Source: Rhizobium hidalgonense (GTDB lineage Bacteria; Pseudomonadota; Alphaproteobacteria; Rhizobiales; Rhizobiaceae). Taken from it: 64,000 nucleotides of DNA. Both the position numbers and the translations under genes were made by a program. Positions 8,117 to 16,747 of the stretch are shown here, in pieces. Positions within the stretch are counted from its first letter, which is position 1. Every line of letters starts with the position of its first letter. The notes beneath the pieces were generated by a model. The model was not told the origin of the DNA. It worked only from the letters and a program-made list of their open reading frames with translations, and did no database searches. The stretch lies in NCBI RefSeq assembly GCF_002914525.1, contig NZ_LODW01000062.1, forward strand, positions 1 to 64,000, given 5' to 3'.

Positions 8117-8677
8117 ATGTCTGCTTACAAACTGGTCGGCTTGGCGGGTAGCTTCAACCGTCCCTCGAAGACCTTTACGCTGGTTGAAAACATCGCCGGC
8201 CTTGCCGGTGAAAAATACGGCTTCGACAACACCCTCTACGATCTGACCGATGTCGGTCCGTCGCTCGGCCAGGCGCTGCGCCGCGACGATCTCGACAGTC
8301 GCGCCAGGGAAGTCATCGAAGATATCGTCAATGCCGATCTGCTCGTCATCGGCGCACCGACCTACAAGGGCAGTTATCCCGGCCTGTTCAAACATCTGAT
8401 CGATCTGATCGAGCCGCATGAGTTGCGCGCCAAGCCGATCATCATCACCGCAACCGGCGGCGGCGACCGGCATGCGCTGATGGTCGAGCATCAGCTGCGG
8501 CCGCTCTTCGGCTTCTTTATGTCACACACGCTGCCGACCGCCGTCTACGCATCCGATCGCGACTTCACCGATTACCGTGTCGCATCCGAACCGCTTTCGA
8601 AGCGGATCGGCGAGGTCATCGCCGAGCTTTCGGCCTTCTTTCCCAGCCGCCATCAGGCACTTATCGCTGCCGAGTAA
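8117..8677 (+). CDS. NAD(P)H-dependent FMN reductase (MsuE-like)
   Basis: This 186-residue flavodoxin-fold reductase makes FMNH2 for two-component flavin monooxygenases. The phosphate-binding loop is at the N-terminus (GLAGSFNRPSKTFTLV) and the flavin-contact segment is IGAPTYKGSYPGLFKHLIDL. The length fits the MsuE/SsuE group used in sulfonate and sulfone desulfurisation. The ATG at 8117 has GGAAGGA six bases upstream; a TTG at 8102 would lie across that site and is less likely. It precedes a MetQNI-type importer and a DszA-like monooxygenase, which supports a sulfur-scavenging role. A terminator follows at 8698-8723. Confidence 0.88.
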   Translation: MSAYKLVGLAGSFNRPSKTFTLVENIAGLAGEKYGFDNTLYDLTDVGPSLGQALRRDDLDSRAREVIEDIVNADLLVIGAPTYKGSYPGLFKHLIDLIEPHELRAKPIIITATGGGDRHALMVEHQLRPLFGFFMSHTLPTAVYASDRDFTDYRVASEPLSKRIGEVIAELSAFFPSRHQALIAAE

Positions 8678-8697
8678 AGCCACCGGCAACGACTTGG

Positions 8698-8723
8698 AAC
8701 GGCGCCCTCGAGGCGCCGTTTCT
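8698..8723 (+). terminator. intrinsic terminator of the FMN reductase gene
   Basis: The perfect 9-bp arms AACGGCGCC and GGCGCCGTT surround a CTCGA loop and are followed by TCT. It separates the reductase transcript from metQ. Confidence 0.7.
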
Positions 8724-8918
8724 CGTTTCGGACCACCCAGGACGGCGCTATAATCCATAAATTTGATGGAAATTTATCCTGCCGATATCGATGGCCGGGC
8801 AAGAGTTTTTCCAAGCCTTCCTCCACATCGGACATTCGTGCTTCGCCCCCGATGCGTGCATTTGCCATGATCCGCCAGCTCGGGGCGTTCGGCCTCATTC
8901 AGTCAGACGGGATATAAA

Positions 8919-9752
8919 ATGACCAAGAACAAAGATCTTCACGGCTTCCACCTTTCGCGACGCGCGGCTCTTGCTGCCGTTTCCGCTGCTGCGCTCCTTG
9001 CTTTTGCAGCGCCCGCGCCTTCCTTTGCCGAGGACAAGTCGATCAAGGTCGGCATCATGGCCGGCGAGGAAGAGGACATCTGGCGCGTCGTGGCCAGCGA
9101 AGCCGCCAAGAAAGGCCTCAAGATCGAGACCGTTATCTTCAACGATTACACGCAGCCGAATGAAGCGCTGGAGCGCGGCGAGGTCGATGCCAATGCTTTC
9201 CAGCACCAACCCTATCTCGACAATCAGATCAAGCAGCACGGTTATCACATCACCCGCGTCGGCTATACCGGCGTCTGGCCGATCGGCCTCTATACCAAGA
9301 AGTACAAGTCGGTCGCCGAGATTCCGGAAGGTGCCGTCATCGGCGTACCGAACGATCCCTCGAACGAAGGCCGAGCGCTGCGCGTTCTTCAGAGCGAAGG
9401 CCTGATCAAGCTGAAGGACGGCACCGGCATTCTCGCAACCGTCGCCGACGTCACCGGCAATCCGAAGAAGATCGAGATCAAGGAGCTCGATGCCGGCATC
9501 ATCGGCCGGTCGATCGACGATCTGGATGCCGGGGTCGTCAACACGGACTGGGCGCTGAAGAGCGGCCTTTCTCCGGCCGAACGCATTGCCCAGGAGCCGA
9601 TCGCTGACAATCCGTATCGCAACTTCATCGCCGTCAAGGACGACAATAAGGATGCCGACTGGGTCAAGACGCTCGTGTCTTCCTATCAGAACGACACCGT
9701 CAAGGCCGAGTTCGACAAGGTCTACAAGGGGACCGGTCTCAGCGCCTATTGA
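8919..9752 (+). CDS. metQ: MetQ/NlpA-family ABC transporter substrate-binding protein
   Basis: This 277-residue periplasmic binding protein belongs to the methionine uptake family. The signal peptide (about 1-38) carries a twin-arginine-like LSRRAALA before a long hydrophobic stretch and an AEDK cleavage region; there is no lipobox cysteine, unlike E. coli MetQ. The mature part shows VGIMAGEEEDIWRVV, FNDYTQPNEALERGEVDANAFQHQPYL and VGYTGVWPIGLYTKKYKS, all typical of the family. It is followed by metN and metI. Because an FMN reductase and a monooxygenase flank the set, the ligand may be another organosulfur compound rather than methionine. Confidence 0.92.
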   Translation: MTKNKDLHGFHLSRRAALAAVSAAALLAFAAPAPSFAEDKSIKVGIMAGEEEDIWRVVASEAAKKGLKIETVIFNDYTQPNEALERGEVDANAFQHQPYLDNQIKQHGYHITRVGYTGVWPIGLYTKKYKSVAEIPEGAVIGVPNDPSNEGRALRVLQSEGLIKLKDGTGILATVADVTGNPKKIEIKELDAGIIGRSIDDLDAGVVNTDWALKSGLSPAERIAQEPIADNPYRNFIAVKDDNKDADWVKTLVSSYQNDTVKAEFDKVYKGTGLSAY

Positions 9753-9786
9753 TCCGAAACAGGGCCGGGGTTAAGGCCTGCCGAGA

Positions 9787-9816
9787 GGCGGCCCGGGCGT
9801 TTTTGCCCGGGCCGCC
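9787..9816 (+). terminator. stem-loop between metQ and metN
   Basis: A perfect 12-bp GC-rich stem (9787-9798 with 9805-9816) has the loop GTTTTT. It lies between the binding-protein gene and the ATPase gene. Such hairpins often stabilise the upstream message or attenuate the downstream genes, so that more binding protein is made. Confidence 0.6.
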
Positions 9817-9839
9817 TTCAGTATTGTAAGGAAAAGCAC

Positions 9840-10928
9840 ATGAATTCCTTTGTTTCCGCCACAGCGATCGAGGCACAGCCGCAAGCAGCGGCGGTCGAAG
9901 AGGTGGTGAGGCTGACCGACGTGAAACGGTGGTTCGCAACCACCGCCGCCCTCGACGGTATTTCGCTGACGGTGAGGAGAGGCGAGATTCTCGGCATCAT
10001 CGGCCGCAGCGGTGCCGGCAAATCGACCCTGATCCGCTGCCTGAACGGCCTGGAGCGCGCCGACAGCGGCGAGATCCTGATCGAAGGCCGCGACATCACA
10101 GCGCTGGGCGAACAGGAATTGCAGCCGCTGCGCCGCCGCATCGGCATGATCTTCCAGCATTTCAACCTGCTTTCCGCCAAGACCGTCGAGGAAAATGTCG
10201 CGCTGCCGCTGAAGATCGAGGGCGTCGCCAGGAACGAGCGCTTGAAGCGGGCGCATGAGCTGCTCGATCTCGTCGGCCTTGCCGACAAGGCGAAAGCCTA
10301 TCCGGCATCGCTGTCCGGCGGTCAAAAGCAGCGCGTCGGCATCGCTCGCGCGCTCGCGGCACGCCCGGCGCTGCTGCTGTCCGACGAAGCGACGTCGGCG
10401 CTCGATCCTGAGACGACGCGGTCGATCCTGGCATTGCTCAAGGACATCAACCGCAAGCTCGGGCTAACCATTCTGCTGATCACGCATGAGATGGAGGTGG
10501 TGCGCGGCATTGCCGATCGCGTCGCGGTTATCGATGCCGGGCGGATCGTCGAGGAGGGGGAGGTCTGGTCGGTCTTTGCCGATCCCGAGCAAACCATCAC
10601 CCGGAGCCTGCTCGGCGGCATCCGCCCGCAACTCCCCGATCATATCGCCTCCCGGCTGTCGGCGACGGCGGGCAGCGAGGCGATCCTCAGTGTCGATCTC
10701 GCCGGACCGCAGGCGCAGGGCGCCCTGTTTACCGAACTCTCGGCGGCGCTGCCGCATTCCTTCCGCCTCGTCCATGGCGGCATCGACCACATCCAGAACC
10801 GGCCGGTGGCGCGGTTCTTCATCGCCGTTCCCGCGCGCGATCTCGCGCTGGCCGGAAAGGTCGAACAATTTCTGACGGCCCGGTCCGCCCGGGTGGAGGT
10901 GCTGGGTTATGACACCGATCATGCTTGA
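9840..10928 (+). CDS. metN: MetN-type ABC transporter ATP-binding protein
   Basis: This 362-residue ATPase energises the MetQNI importer. It has Walker A GRSGAGKST (near residue 57), signature LSGGQKQRVGIARAL and Walker B LLSDEATSALDPETT, the wording typical of MetN. The last 90 residues form the C-terminal regulatory (NIL-type) domain that in MetN binds substrate and inhibits transport. The first 25 residues are an extension before the ABC core. The 3' end overlaps metI by 20 bp, so the two are translationally coupled. Confidence 0.93.
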   Translation: MNSFVSATAIEAQPQAAAVEEVVRLTDVKRWFATTAALDGISLTVRRGEILGIIGRSGAGKSTLIRCLNGLERADSGEILIEGRDITALGEQELQPLRRRIGMIFQHFNLLSAKTVEENVALPLKIEGVARNERLKRAHELLDLVGLADKAKAYPASLSGGQKQRVGIARALAARPALLLSDEATSALDPETTRSILALLKDINRKLGLTILLITHEMEVVRGIADRVAVIDAGRIVEEGEVWSVFADPEQTITRSLLGGIRPQLPDHIASRLSATAGSEAILSVDLAGPQAQGALFTELSAALPHSFRLVHGGIDHIQNRPVARFFIAVPARDLALAGKVEQFLTARSARVEVLGYDTDHA

Positions 10929-11562
10929 ACTGCTTATCCGCTCGCTGTGGGAGACGATCCTGATGACCGTCGCCTCGGGCGTGATCTCGCTCGTTGCCGG
11001 CCTGCCGCTCGGTCTTGCCCTTGTTGTCACGGCGCGCGGCGGCATTGCTGAAAATCTCTGGATCAACCGCGGGCTCGGTGCCGTCATCAACGGCTTCCGC
11101 TCGGTGCCTTTCATCATCCTGCTGGTGGCGCTGATCCCACTGACCCGGCTGATCGTTGGCACGGCGCTCGGCACCTGGGCAGCCATCGTGCCGCTCGCCA
11201 TCGCCGCCACGCCCTATTACGCCCGCATCGCCGAAGTATCGCTGCGCGAAGTCGACCGCGGGCTGATCGATGCGGTGCGCGCCATGGGCGGCAACCGCTG
11301 GACGATCATCCGCGAGGTGCTGGTGCCTGAAGCGCTGCCCGGCATCGTCGCCGGTTTCACGGTCACGCTGGTGACGTTGATCGGCGCTTCGGCCATGGCC
11401 GGCGCGATCGGCGCCGGTGGCCTTGGCGATCTCGCTATCCGCTATGGCTATCAGCGTTTCGAAACCAGTGTGATGGTCGCGGTGGTGGCCGTCCTCATCG
11501 TCCTCGTCTGCGGCATTCAGTGGTTTGGCGACCGGCTCGTCGCCAGGCTGGACCGGAGATAG
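10909..11562 (+). CDS. metI: MetI-type ABC transporter permease
   Basis: This 217-residue inner-membrane permease has about five helices, the usual size for MetI. The coupling (EAA) loop is visible as EVDRGLIDAVRAMGGNRWTIIREVLVPEALPGI, here given only to mark its place near residues 115-147. It works as a homodimer with MetN. It ends one base before the convergent monooxygenase pseudogene. Confidence 0.92.
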   Translation: MTPIMLELLIRSLWETILMTVASGVISLVAGLPLGLALVVTARGGIAENLWINRGLGAVINGFRSVPFIILLVALIPLTRLIVGTALGTWAAIVPLAIAATPYYARIAEVSLREVDRGLIDAVRAMGGNRWTIIREVLVPEALPGIVAGFTVTLVTLIGASAMAGAIGAGGLGDLAIRYGYQRFETSVMVAVVAVLIVLVCGIQWFGDRLVARLDRR

Positions 11563-11563
11563 G

Positions 11564-12923
11564 TCAGCGGCGGAAGAGCGCGGCGGGATGAGCGGCGGGC
11601 AATCTGCCGTTGCCGCCGCCGAAAAGCTTCTGCCGCAACGGCCCTTGCTCATAGTCCGCCTTGAAGACGCCGCGCTCCTGCAGCACCGGCACCACTAATT
11701 CGACGAAATCACGCAGGCTCTCCGGCGCCACCGTCCGTGCCAGGTTGAAACCGTCGATGTCGCCTTCTCCGATCCATGTCTGGAGACGATCGGCAATCTG
11801 CTCCGGCGCGCCCACCATCGGCTTCATCCGGCTGCCGAGGATCATCTGGTCGACGATCTCTCGCTTCGTCACCGGCTTTGCCGCCTGCTTGGTGATTGCC
11901 GCAAGCGCCGATTGATTGGCGTTGGTCGAGCTCCGGTCGATGACGTCATCCAATTCGTACTTCGAAAAGTCGATACCAACGGAGGCGGAGTAATGCGCAA
12001 GCGAGGCCTCGACGCTCGCATGGCGGCGATAATCCTCCAACTTCTCCTGCGCTTGTTTTTCCGTCTGCCCGACGACAACGGTGATCAGGTTGAGAACCTT
12101 CACGGCGTCGGCGCCACGGCCGAAATGCCGCCGCCTTCGCCCGCAACGCATCGACGGTCGGCCGGGCTGCTCCGGGGTTCGGGCTGGCGATAAAGACACA
12201 TTCGGCGTGGCGGGCGGCGAAATCCTGCCCACGGGCCGAAGCGCCAGCCTGGAAGAGTAGGGGCGTACGCTGCGGCGAGGGCTCGGCAAGATGGATGCCC
12301 TCCATGCGGTAATATTTGCCGTCGTGACTGACGGCGCGCACTTTGGACGGATCGGCATAGATACCGCCCGCTTTGTCGCGCAGAACCGCATCGTCATCCC
12401 AACTGCCTTCCCAGAGCTTGTAGAGGATCTCGAGATATTCCTCGGCTGCGTCATAACGCGCATCATGCTCCGGCAGCGTGTCGAAACCCATGCTGCGAGC
12501 AGCACTATCGAGATAACCGGTGACGATGTTCCAGCCGATTCGCCCCCTGGTCAGATGATCGAGCGTCGACATGCGCCGCGCCAGCAAAAAGGGCGGCTCG
12601 TAGGTGGTGTTGACGGTGACGCCGAAACCCAGATGTTTCGTGACATAGGCCATCGCCGAAATCGGGATCAACGGATCGTTGACGGGAATCTGCGCCGCCG
12701 TCTCGATCACCGGCGCCGGGCTGGCTTTATAAACGTCATAGACGCCGACAATATCGGCCAGGAAGATACCATCCAGCTTGCCGCGTTCGGCGATGCTGGC
12801 GAACTCCGTCCAGTAATCGAGATCGGTATAGCGCGCCGACCGGTCGCGCGGATGTGTCCATAAGCCGTGGTTGATATGCCCGACGCAATTCATGTCGAAG
12901 GCATAGATCTGCATTTTCTTCAT
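11564..12923 (-). pseudogene. NtaA/SnaA/DszA-family FMNH2-dependent monooxygenase, frameshifted
   Basis: The family oxidises nitrilotriacetate, dibenzothiophene sulfone or related compounds with FMNH2. The N-terminal two thirds (MKKMQIYAFDMNCVGHINHG to ALRAKAAAF) read in one frame and the C-terminal third (GRGADAVKVLNLITVVVG to HPAALFRR) in another, with the break near 12125-12135. Joined, they give a product of about 450 residues that lines up end to end with the intact paralogue at 52535-53932. No stop codons or slips are seen elsewhere, so the lesion is recent or a sequencing error. If it is real, the adjacent importer and reductase have lost this partner. Confidence 0.85.
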
Positions 12924-13019
12924 GAGACGAGTCCTTAGCCGGGAATAAAAATCAAGGACCTGTATCGCACGGCGATCCTGTGAAATGGTAGGGTGCGGAT
13001 GAAAAAGCCGGAGGAAGGC

Positions 13020-15158
13020 ATGACGAAAAAGACGCTATCGGATTGGGCGGAACTGGCGCAAAAGGAGTTGCGCGCCGCGCCCGAAACGCTGACCTGGCAA
13101 ACCCCGGAAGGCATTGGCGTCAAGCCGCTCTATACGGCCGAGGATCTCGAAGGCGCCGAACACCTGGGTTCGCTTCCCGGTTTTTCGCCTTTCACTCGCG
13201 GCCCGCGCGCCACGATGTATGCCGGCCGGCCCTGGACGATCCGCCAATATGCCGGCTTCTCGACGGCGGAAGCGTCGAACGCCTTTTACCGCCGCAACCT
13301 CGCCGCCGGCCAGAAGGGCCTGTCGGTCGCCTTCGATCTCGCCACCCATCGCGGTTATGACAGCGACCACCCCCGCGTCGAAGGCGATGTCGGCAAGGCG
13401 GGTGTGGCGATCGACAGCGTCGAAGACATGAAGATCCTATTCGACGGCATTCCGCTCGGCGACATGTCGGTGTCGATGACGATGAACGGTGCCGTCATCC
13501 CGATTCTCGCCTCCTTCATCGTCGCCGGCGAAGAGCAAGGCGTTTCGAAGGCCGATCTGTCGGGGACAATCCAGAACGACATCCTCAAGGAGTTCATGGT
13601 CCGCAACACCTATATCTATCCGCCGGAATCCTCGATGCGGATCGTTGCCGACATCATCGAATATACCGCGAAGGAGATGCCGAAATTCAACTCGATCTCG
13701 ATCTCCGGCTACCACATGCAGGAAGCCGGCGCGACGCTGGTGCAGGAACTTGCCTTCACGCTGGCCGACGGCCGCGAATATGTCAGGGCGGCAATCGCCA
13801 AGGGCCTCAATGTCGACGATTTCGCCGGAAGGCTGTCCTTCTTCTTCGCGATCGGCATGAACTTCTTTATGGAGGCGGCGAAACTGCGCGCCGCCCGGCT
13901 GCTCTGGACGAAGATCATGGAGGAGTTCGAGCCGAAAAAGTCATCCTCGCTGATGTTGCGCACCCATTGCCAGACCTCCGGCGTCTCGCTGCAGGAACAG
14001 GATCCCTATAACAACATCATCCGCACTGCCTTCGAGGCGATGTCGGCCGTGCTCGGCGGCACGCAGTCGCTGCACACCAATTCCTTCGACGAGGCGATCG
14101 CGCTGCCGACGGAATTTTCAGCCCGCATCGCCCGCAACACCCAGCTGATCCTGAGCCATGAAACCGGTGTCACCAAGGTGGTCGATCCGCTGGCCGGCTC
14201 CTATTACGTCGAGAGCCTGACGAAGGAGCTTGCCGACAAGGCCTGGGCGCTGATCGAGGAGGTGGAGGCGCTCGGCGGCATGACGAAAGCTGTTAGAGAG
14301 GGACTGCCGAAACGGCTGATCGAGGAGGCCGCCGCCCGCCGCCAGGCCGCCGTCGACAAGGGCGAGGAGGTCATCGTCGGCGTCAACCGATACAGGCTCG
14401 ACACCGAACAGCCGATCGACATTCTGGAGATCGACAACAGCGCAGTGCGCACCGCGCAGATCAAACGCATCGAAGAAACCAAGCGCCGCCGCGACGGCAA
14501 CGCCGTGCGCGAGACACTGGCCGCCCTGGCCGAGACCGCACGCAGCGGCCGCGGCAACCTGCTGGAAGCCGCCATCGAAGCGGCGCGGGCGCGCGCCACC
14601 GTCGGCGAAATATCGGACGCGATGCGCGAGGCCTTCGGCGATCACACTGCTACGCCTGAGGTCATCACGGGTATCTATGGCGAGGCCTATGACAACGAGC
14701 CGGAACTCGCCGTCCTCAAGGAGCGCATGACGGAGATCACGGAAGCGATGGGGCGCCGGCCGAAAATCATGGTCGCCAAGCTCGGTCAGGATGGGCACGA
14801 CCGGGGCGCCAAGGTGATTGCCTCGGCTTTCGGCGATATCGGCTTCGATGTGCTCGCCGGTCCGCTGTTCCAGACGCCTGACGAGGCTGTCGAGATGGCG
14901 CTTGGTCAAAAGGTCAACGTCGTCGGCGTCTCGTCACTGGCGGCAGGTCACAGAACGCTGCTGCCGCAGCTGATCGACAGGCTGAGGGAAAAGGGCGGTG
15001 AGGATATCATCGTCGTCTGCGGCGGCGTCATCCCGCGGCAGGACTATGAATTCCTGCACGAACATGGCGTTGCAGCCGTGTTCGGTCCGGGCACGAACGT
15101 GCTGGAAGCGGCAAACTCCGTCCTTGACCTGCTGCAGGGCAGGCGGCGAAATCAATAG
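13020..15158 (+). CDS. scpA: methylmalonyl-CoA mutase
   Basis: This adenosylcobalamin enzyme interconverts (R)-methylmalonyl-CoA and succinyl-CoA, linking propionyl-CoA, odd-chain fatty acid and polyhydroxyalkanoate metabolism to the TCA cycle. It has 712 residues and matches the single-subunit type known as bhbA in Sinorhizobium. The substrate barrel covers about residues 30-550 (RGPRATMYAGRPWTIRQYAG, SMTMNGAVIP, RTHCQTSGVSL). The B12 domain carries GQDGHDRGAKV with the cobalt-ligating His at residue 593. The ATG at 13020 follows GGAGGAAGG; the upstream ATG at 12993 does not fit. No cobalamin riboswitch is seen upstream, and no MeaB-like chaperone or epimerase gene is nearby. Confidence 0.97.
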   Translation: MTKKTLSDWAELAQKELRAAPETLTWQTPEGIGVKPLYTAEDLEGAEHLGSLPGFSPFTRGPRATMYAGRPWTIRQYAGFSTAEASNAFYRRNLAAGQKGLSVAFDLATHRGYDSDHPRVEGDVGKAGVAIDSVEDMKILFDGIPLGDMSVSMTMNGAVIPILASFIVAGEEQGVSKADLSGTIQNDILKEFMVRNTYIYPPESSMRIVADIIEYTAKEMPKFNSISISGYHMQEAGATLVQELAFTLADGREYVRAAIAKGLNVDDFAGRLSFFFAIGMNFFMEAAKLRAARLLWTKIMEEFEPKKSSSLMLRTHCQTSGVSLQEQDPYNNIIRTAFEAMSAVLGGTQSLHTNSFDEAIALPTEFSARIARNTQLILSHETGVTKVVDPLAGSYYVESLTKELADKAWALIEEVEALGGMTKAVREGLPKRLIEEAAARRQAAVDKGEEVIVGVNRYRLDTEQPIDILEIDNSAVRTAQIKRIEETKRRRDGNAVRETLAALAETARSGRGNLLEAAIEAARARATVGEISDAMREAFGDHTATPEVITGIYGEAYDNEPELAVLKERMTEITEAMGRRPKIMVAKLGQDGHDRGAKVIASAFGDIGFDVLAGPLFQTPDEAVEMALGQKVNVVGVSSLAAGHRTLLPQLIDRLREKGGEDIIVVCGGVIPRQDYEFLHEHGVAAVFGPGTNVLEAANSVLDLLQGRRRNQ

Positions 15159-15167
15159 CTCCTGGCG

Positions 15168-15221
15168 TTTGCGTAAATTCCGGACGCAAAACCGCTGCGC
15201 ACTTTTGCGGGAATTGCTTAG
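15168..15221. repeat. short dispersed Rhizobium intergenic repeat
   Basis: The segment with AATTCCGGACGCAAAACCGC and the following TTTTGCGGGAATTGCT closely matches a short interspersed element that I recognise as abundant between genes in Rhizobium genomes. It includes the inverted pair TTTGCGT/ACGCAAA. It fills the whole gap between two convergent genes, and its right end contains the stop codon of the FAH-family gene (15218-15220). Confidence 0.6.
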
Positions 15222-16378
15222 AGCAACCCACGCTTTGCAAGGTTGCTCATCAGCGCCGAAATGCCAAAGGTCCAAGGCGGGCATTCGGTCGAGAGCCGCA
15301 CCGTATTGACGAGCGTGCCGAGGCCGGCCGAGGAAATTTGGACGACATCGCCGATCTTGTGGGTGAAACCCTGCTTCGGAGCGCCTCGATCCTGGGTCGG
15401 TGCAAACAACGTGCCGAGAAACAGCATGAAGCCATCGGGGTACTGATGATGGGCGCCCACCGTCTGTTTGACCAGATCGGTCGGGTCGCGGCTGATCTGC
15501 GACATCGAACTCTTGCCGTGCATCACAAAGCCATCCTGCCCGGTTACCTTGAGATCGAGTTCGGCCTTGCGCACATCACCCAGGCCGTAACCGGCATCGA
15601 ACAGGCGAATGAAGGGGCCGATCGAGCAGGAGGCGTTGTTGTCCTTGGCCTTGCCGAGCAGTAGTGCCGAGCGGCCTTCGACGTCGCGCAGATTGACGTC
15701 GTTGCCGAGCGTCGCCCCCTTGATCTCGCCACGGCTGTTGACGGCGAGCACGATTTCCGGCTCCGGATTGTTCCAGGTCGAGATCGGATGCAGACCGACA
15801 TCCGCACCCCAGCCGACCGAGGAGAGCACCGGAGCTTTGGTGAAGACCTCGGCATCGGGACCGATGCCGACTTCGAGATATTGCGACCACATGCCCTCGT
15901 CGATCAGCGCCTGCTTGACCTTGGCGGCTTCGGGCGAACCGGCCTTGAGATTGGTGAGGCTGCCGCCGATCAGCGTGCTGACGCGCTCGCGGATTACTGC
16001 GGCGCGATCCGGATTGCCGGCGGCCTTCTCCTCGATGACACGCTCGATCATCGACTGGGCGAAGGTGACGCCGCAGGCCTTGACCGCTTGCAGGTCGGCA
16101 GGCGCAAGCAGATAGGCGCGCGCCTCATCCGGCGCTCCCGTGCTATTGGCGGCGATTTCCTCCAGCGGGCCGATTACCTTGCCGCTTGCAGCGCGGACGA
16201 AGCCGGCGGCATCCTCTCTCTCGAGCAGGGCGCTTAGTGTCGGCGCCTCGCACGAGGTCATATCGACCAGTAAGCCATCCCGAAGAGTTACGACACTCGG
16301 CCCGGCAACCTCGGGATTCCAGACGCGGCCGACAAAAAGACCACCCGAAGCGGCGGCATCGAGAAGGGGATAAGTCAT
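15218..16378 (-). CDS. fumarylacetoacetate hydrolase (FAH) family protein
   Basis: This 386-residue FAH-fold enzyme probably acts as a hydrolase, hydratase or dehydratase on a 2-oxo acid derived from sugar or aromatic catabolism. The catalytic half spans about residues 170-370, with the metal-binding acidic cluster in NNPEPEIVLAVNSRGEI and GNDVNLRDVEGRSALLLGKAK. Other markers are FTHKIGDVVQISSAGLGTLVNTV near the end. The N-terminal 150 residues are typical of the longer FAH subgroup often found with sugar-acid pathways. The substrate is not clear. It converges on the mutase gene across a dispersed repeat. Confidence 0.85.
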   Translation of the reverse strand: MTYPLLDAAASGGLFVGRVWNPEVAGPSVVTLRDGLLVDMTSCEAPTLSALLEREDAAGFVRAASGKVIGPLEEIAANSTGAPDEARAYLLAPADLQAVKACGVTFAQSMIERVIEEKAAGNPDRAAVIRERVSTLIGGSLTNLKAGSPEAAKVKQALIDEGMWSQYLEVGIGPDAEVFTKAPVLSSVGWGADVGLHPISTWNNPEPEIVLAVNSRGEIKGATLGNDVNLRDVEGRSALLLGKAKDNNASCSIGPFIRLFDAGYGLGDVRKAELDLKVTGQDGFVMHGKSSMSQISRDPTDLVKQTVGAHHQYPDGFMLFLGTLFAPTQDRGAPKQGFTHKIGDVVQISSAGLGTLVNTVRLSTECPPWTFGISALMSNLAKRGLL

Positions 16379-16747
16379 GGTGATCTTCCGTCACAGCGGG
16401 CCGGGAGCGCTCTTGAAAATTTTCGGGGTCGTCGCCGCCCTCCGGCCCGGCGGCGGTTGAAATCGATCACATTCATTGAGATCGGGCAAGAGACGCTAGG
16501 GAAAAAGACTTTCGCCCGGTCGAATCGAAAGGCGCCTTTTCGGCAGAATTCGAAACCCCGGAATGGTCGCAAAATAACTATTTAGATACAAAATTATCAT
16601 TATATTTCATATATTTAATTTGCCATTCGGACGATTTCACTCCCAATCTTGCCTTGACAGGCGCCAGCTTTCGTTATCTGTTTTGCTCCGACATGGAGGA
16701 TGCCGGCCTAGCCGGTGCTCAAAAAATCCCGGGAGGATAGTGCAGCG
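16379..16747. other. divergent intergenic region with an AT-rich island
   Basis: These 369 bp separate the FAH gene from the first Gfo/Idh gene. A marked AT-rich island lies at about 16573-16620. A possible plus-strand promoter has TTGACA at 16654-16659 and a weak TATCTG at 16675-16680 with short spacing. No gene or RNA motif is apparent. Confidence 0.4.

Noticed and set aside
8678..8918. Possible SAM-type riboswitch before metQ
   Set aside because: Apart from the terminator of the upstream gene I saw no conserved SAM-I, SAM-II or SAM/SAH core. A covariance-model scan would settle it.
12100..12150. Programmed frameshift in the DszA-like gene
   Set aside because: No slippery heptamer or downstream structure of the usual kind is evident, and the intact paralogue has no shift, so mutation or sequencing error is simpler.
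12924..13019. Possible cobalamin riboswitch before the B12-dependent mutase
   Set aside because: Only 96 bp separate the divergent genes and no B12-box is present.
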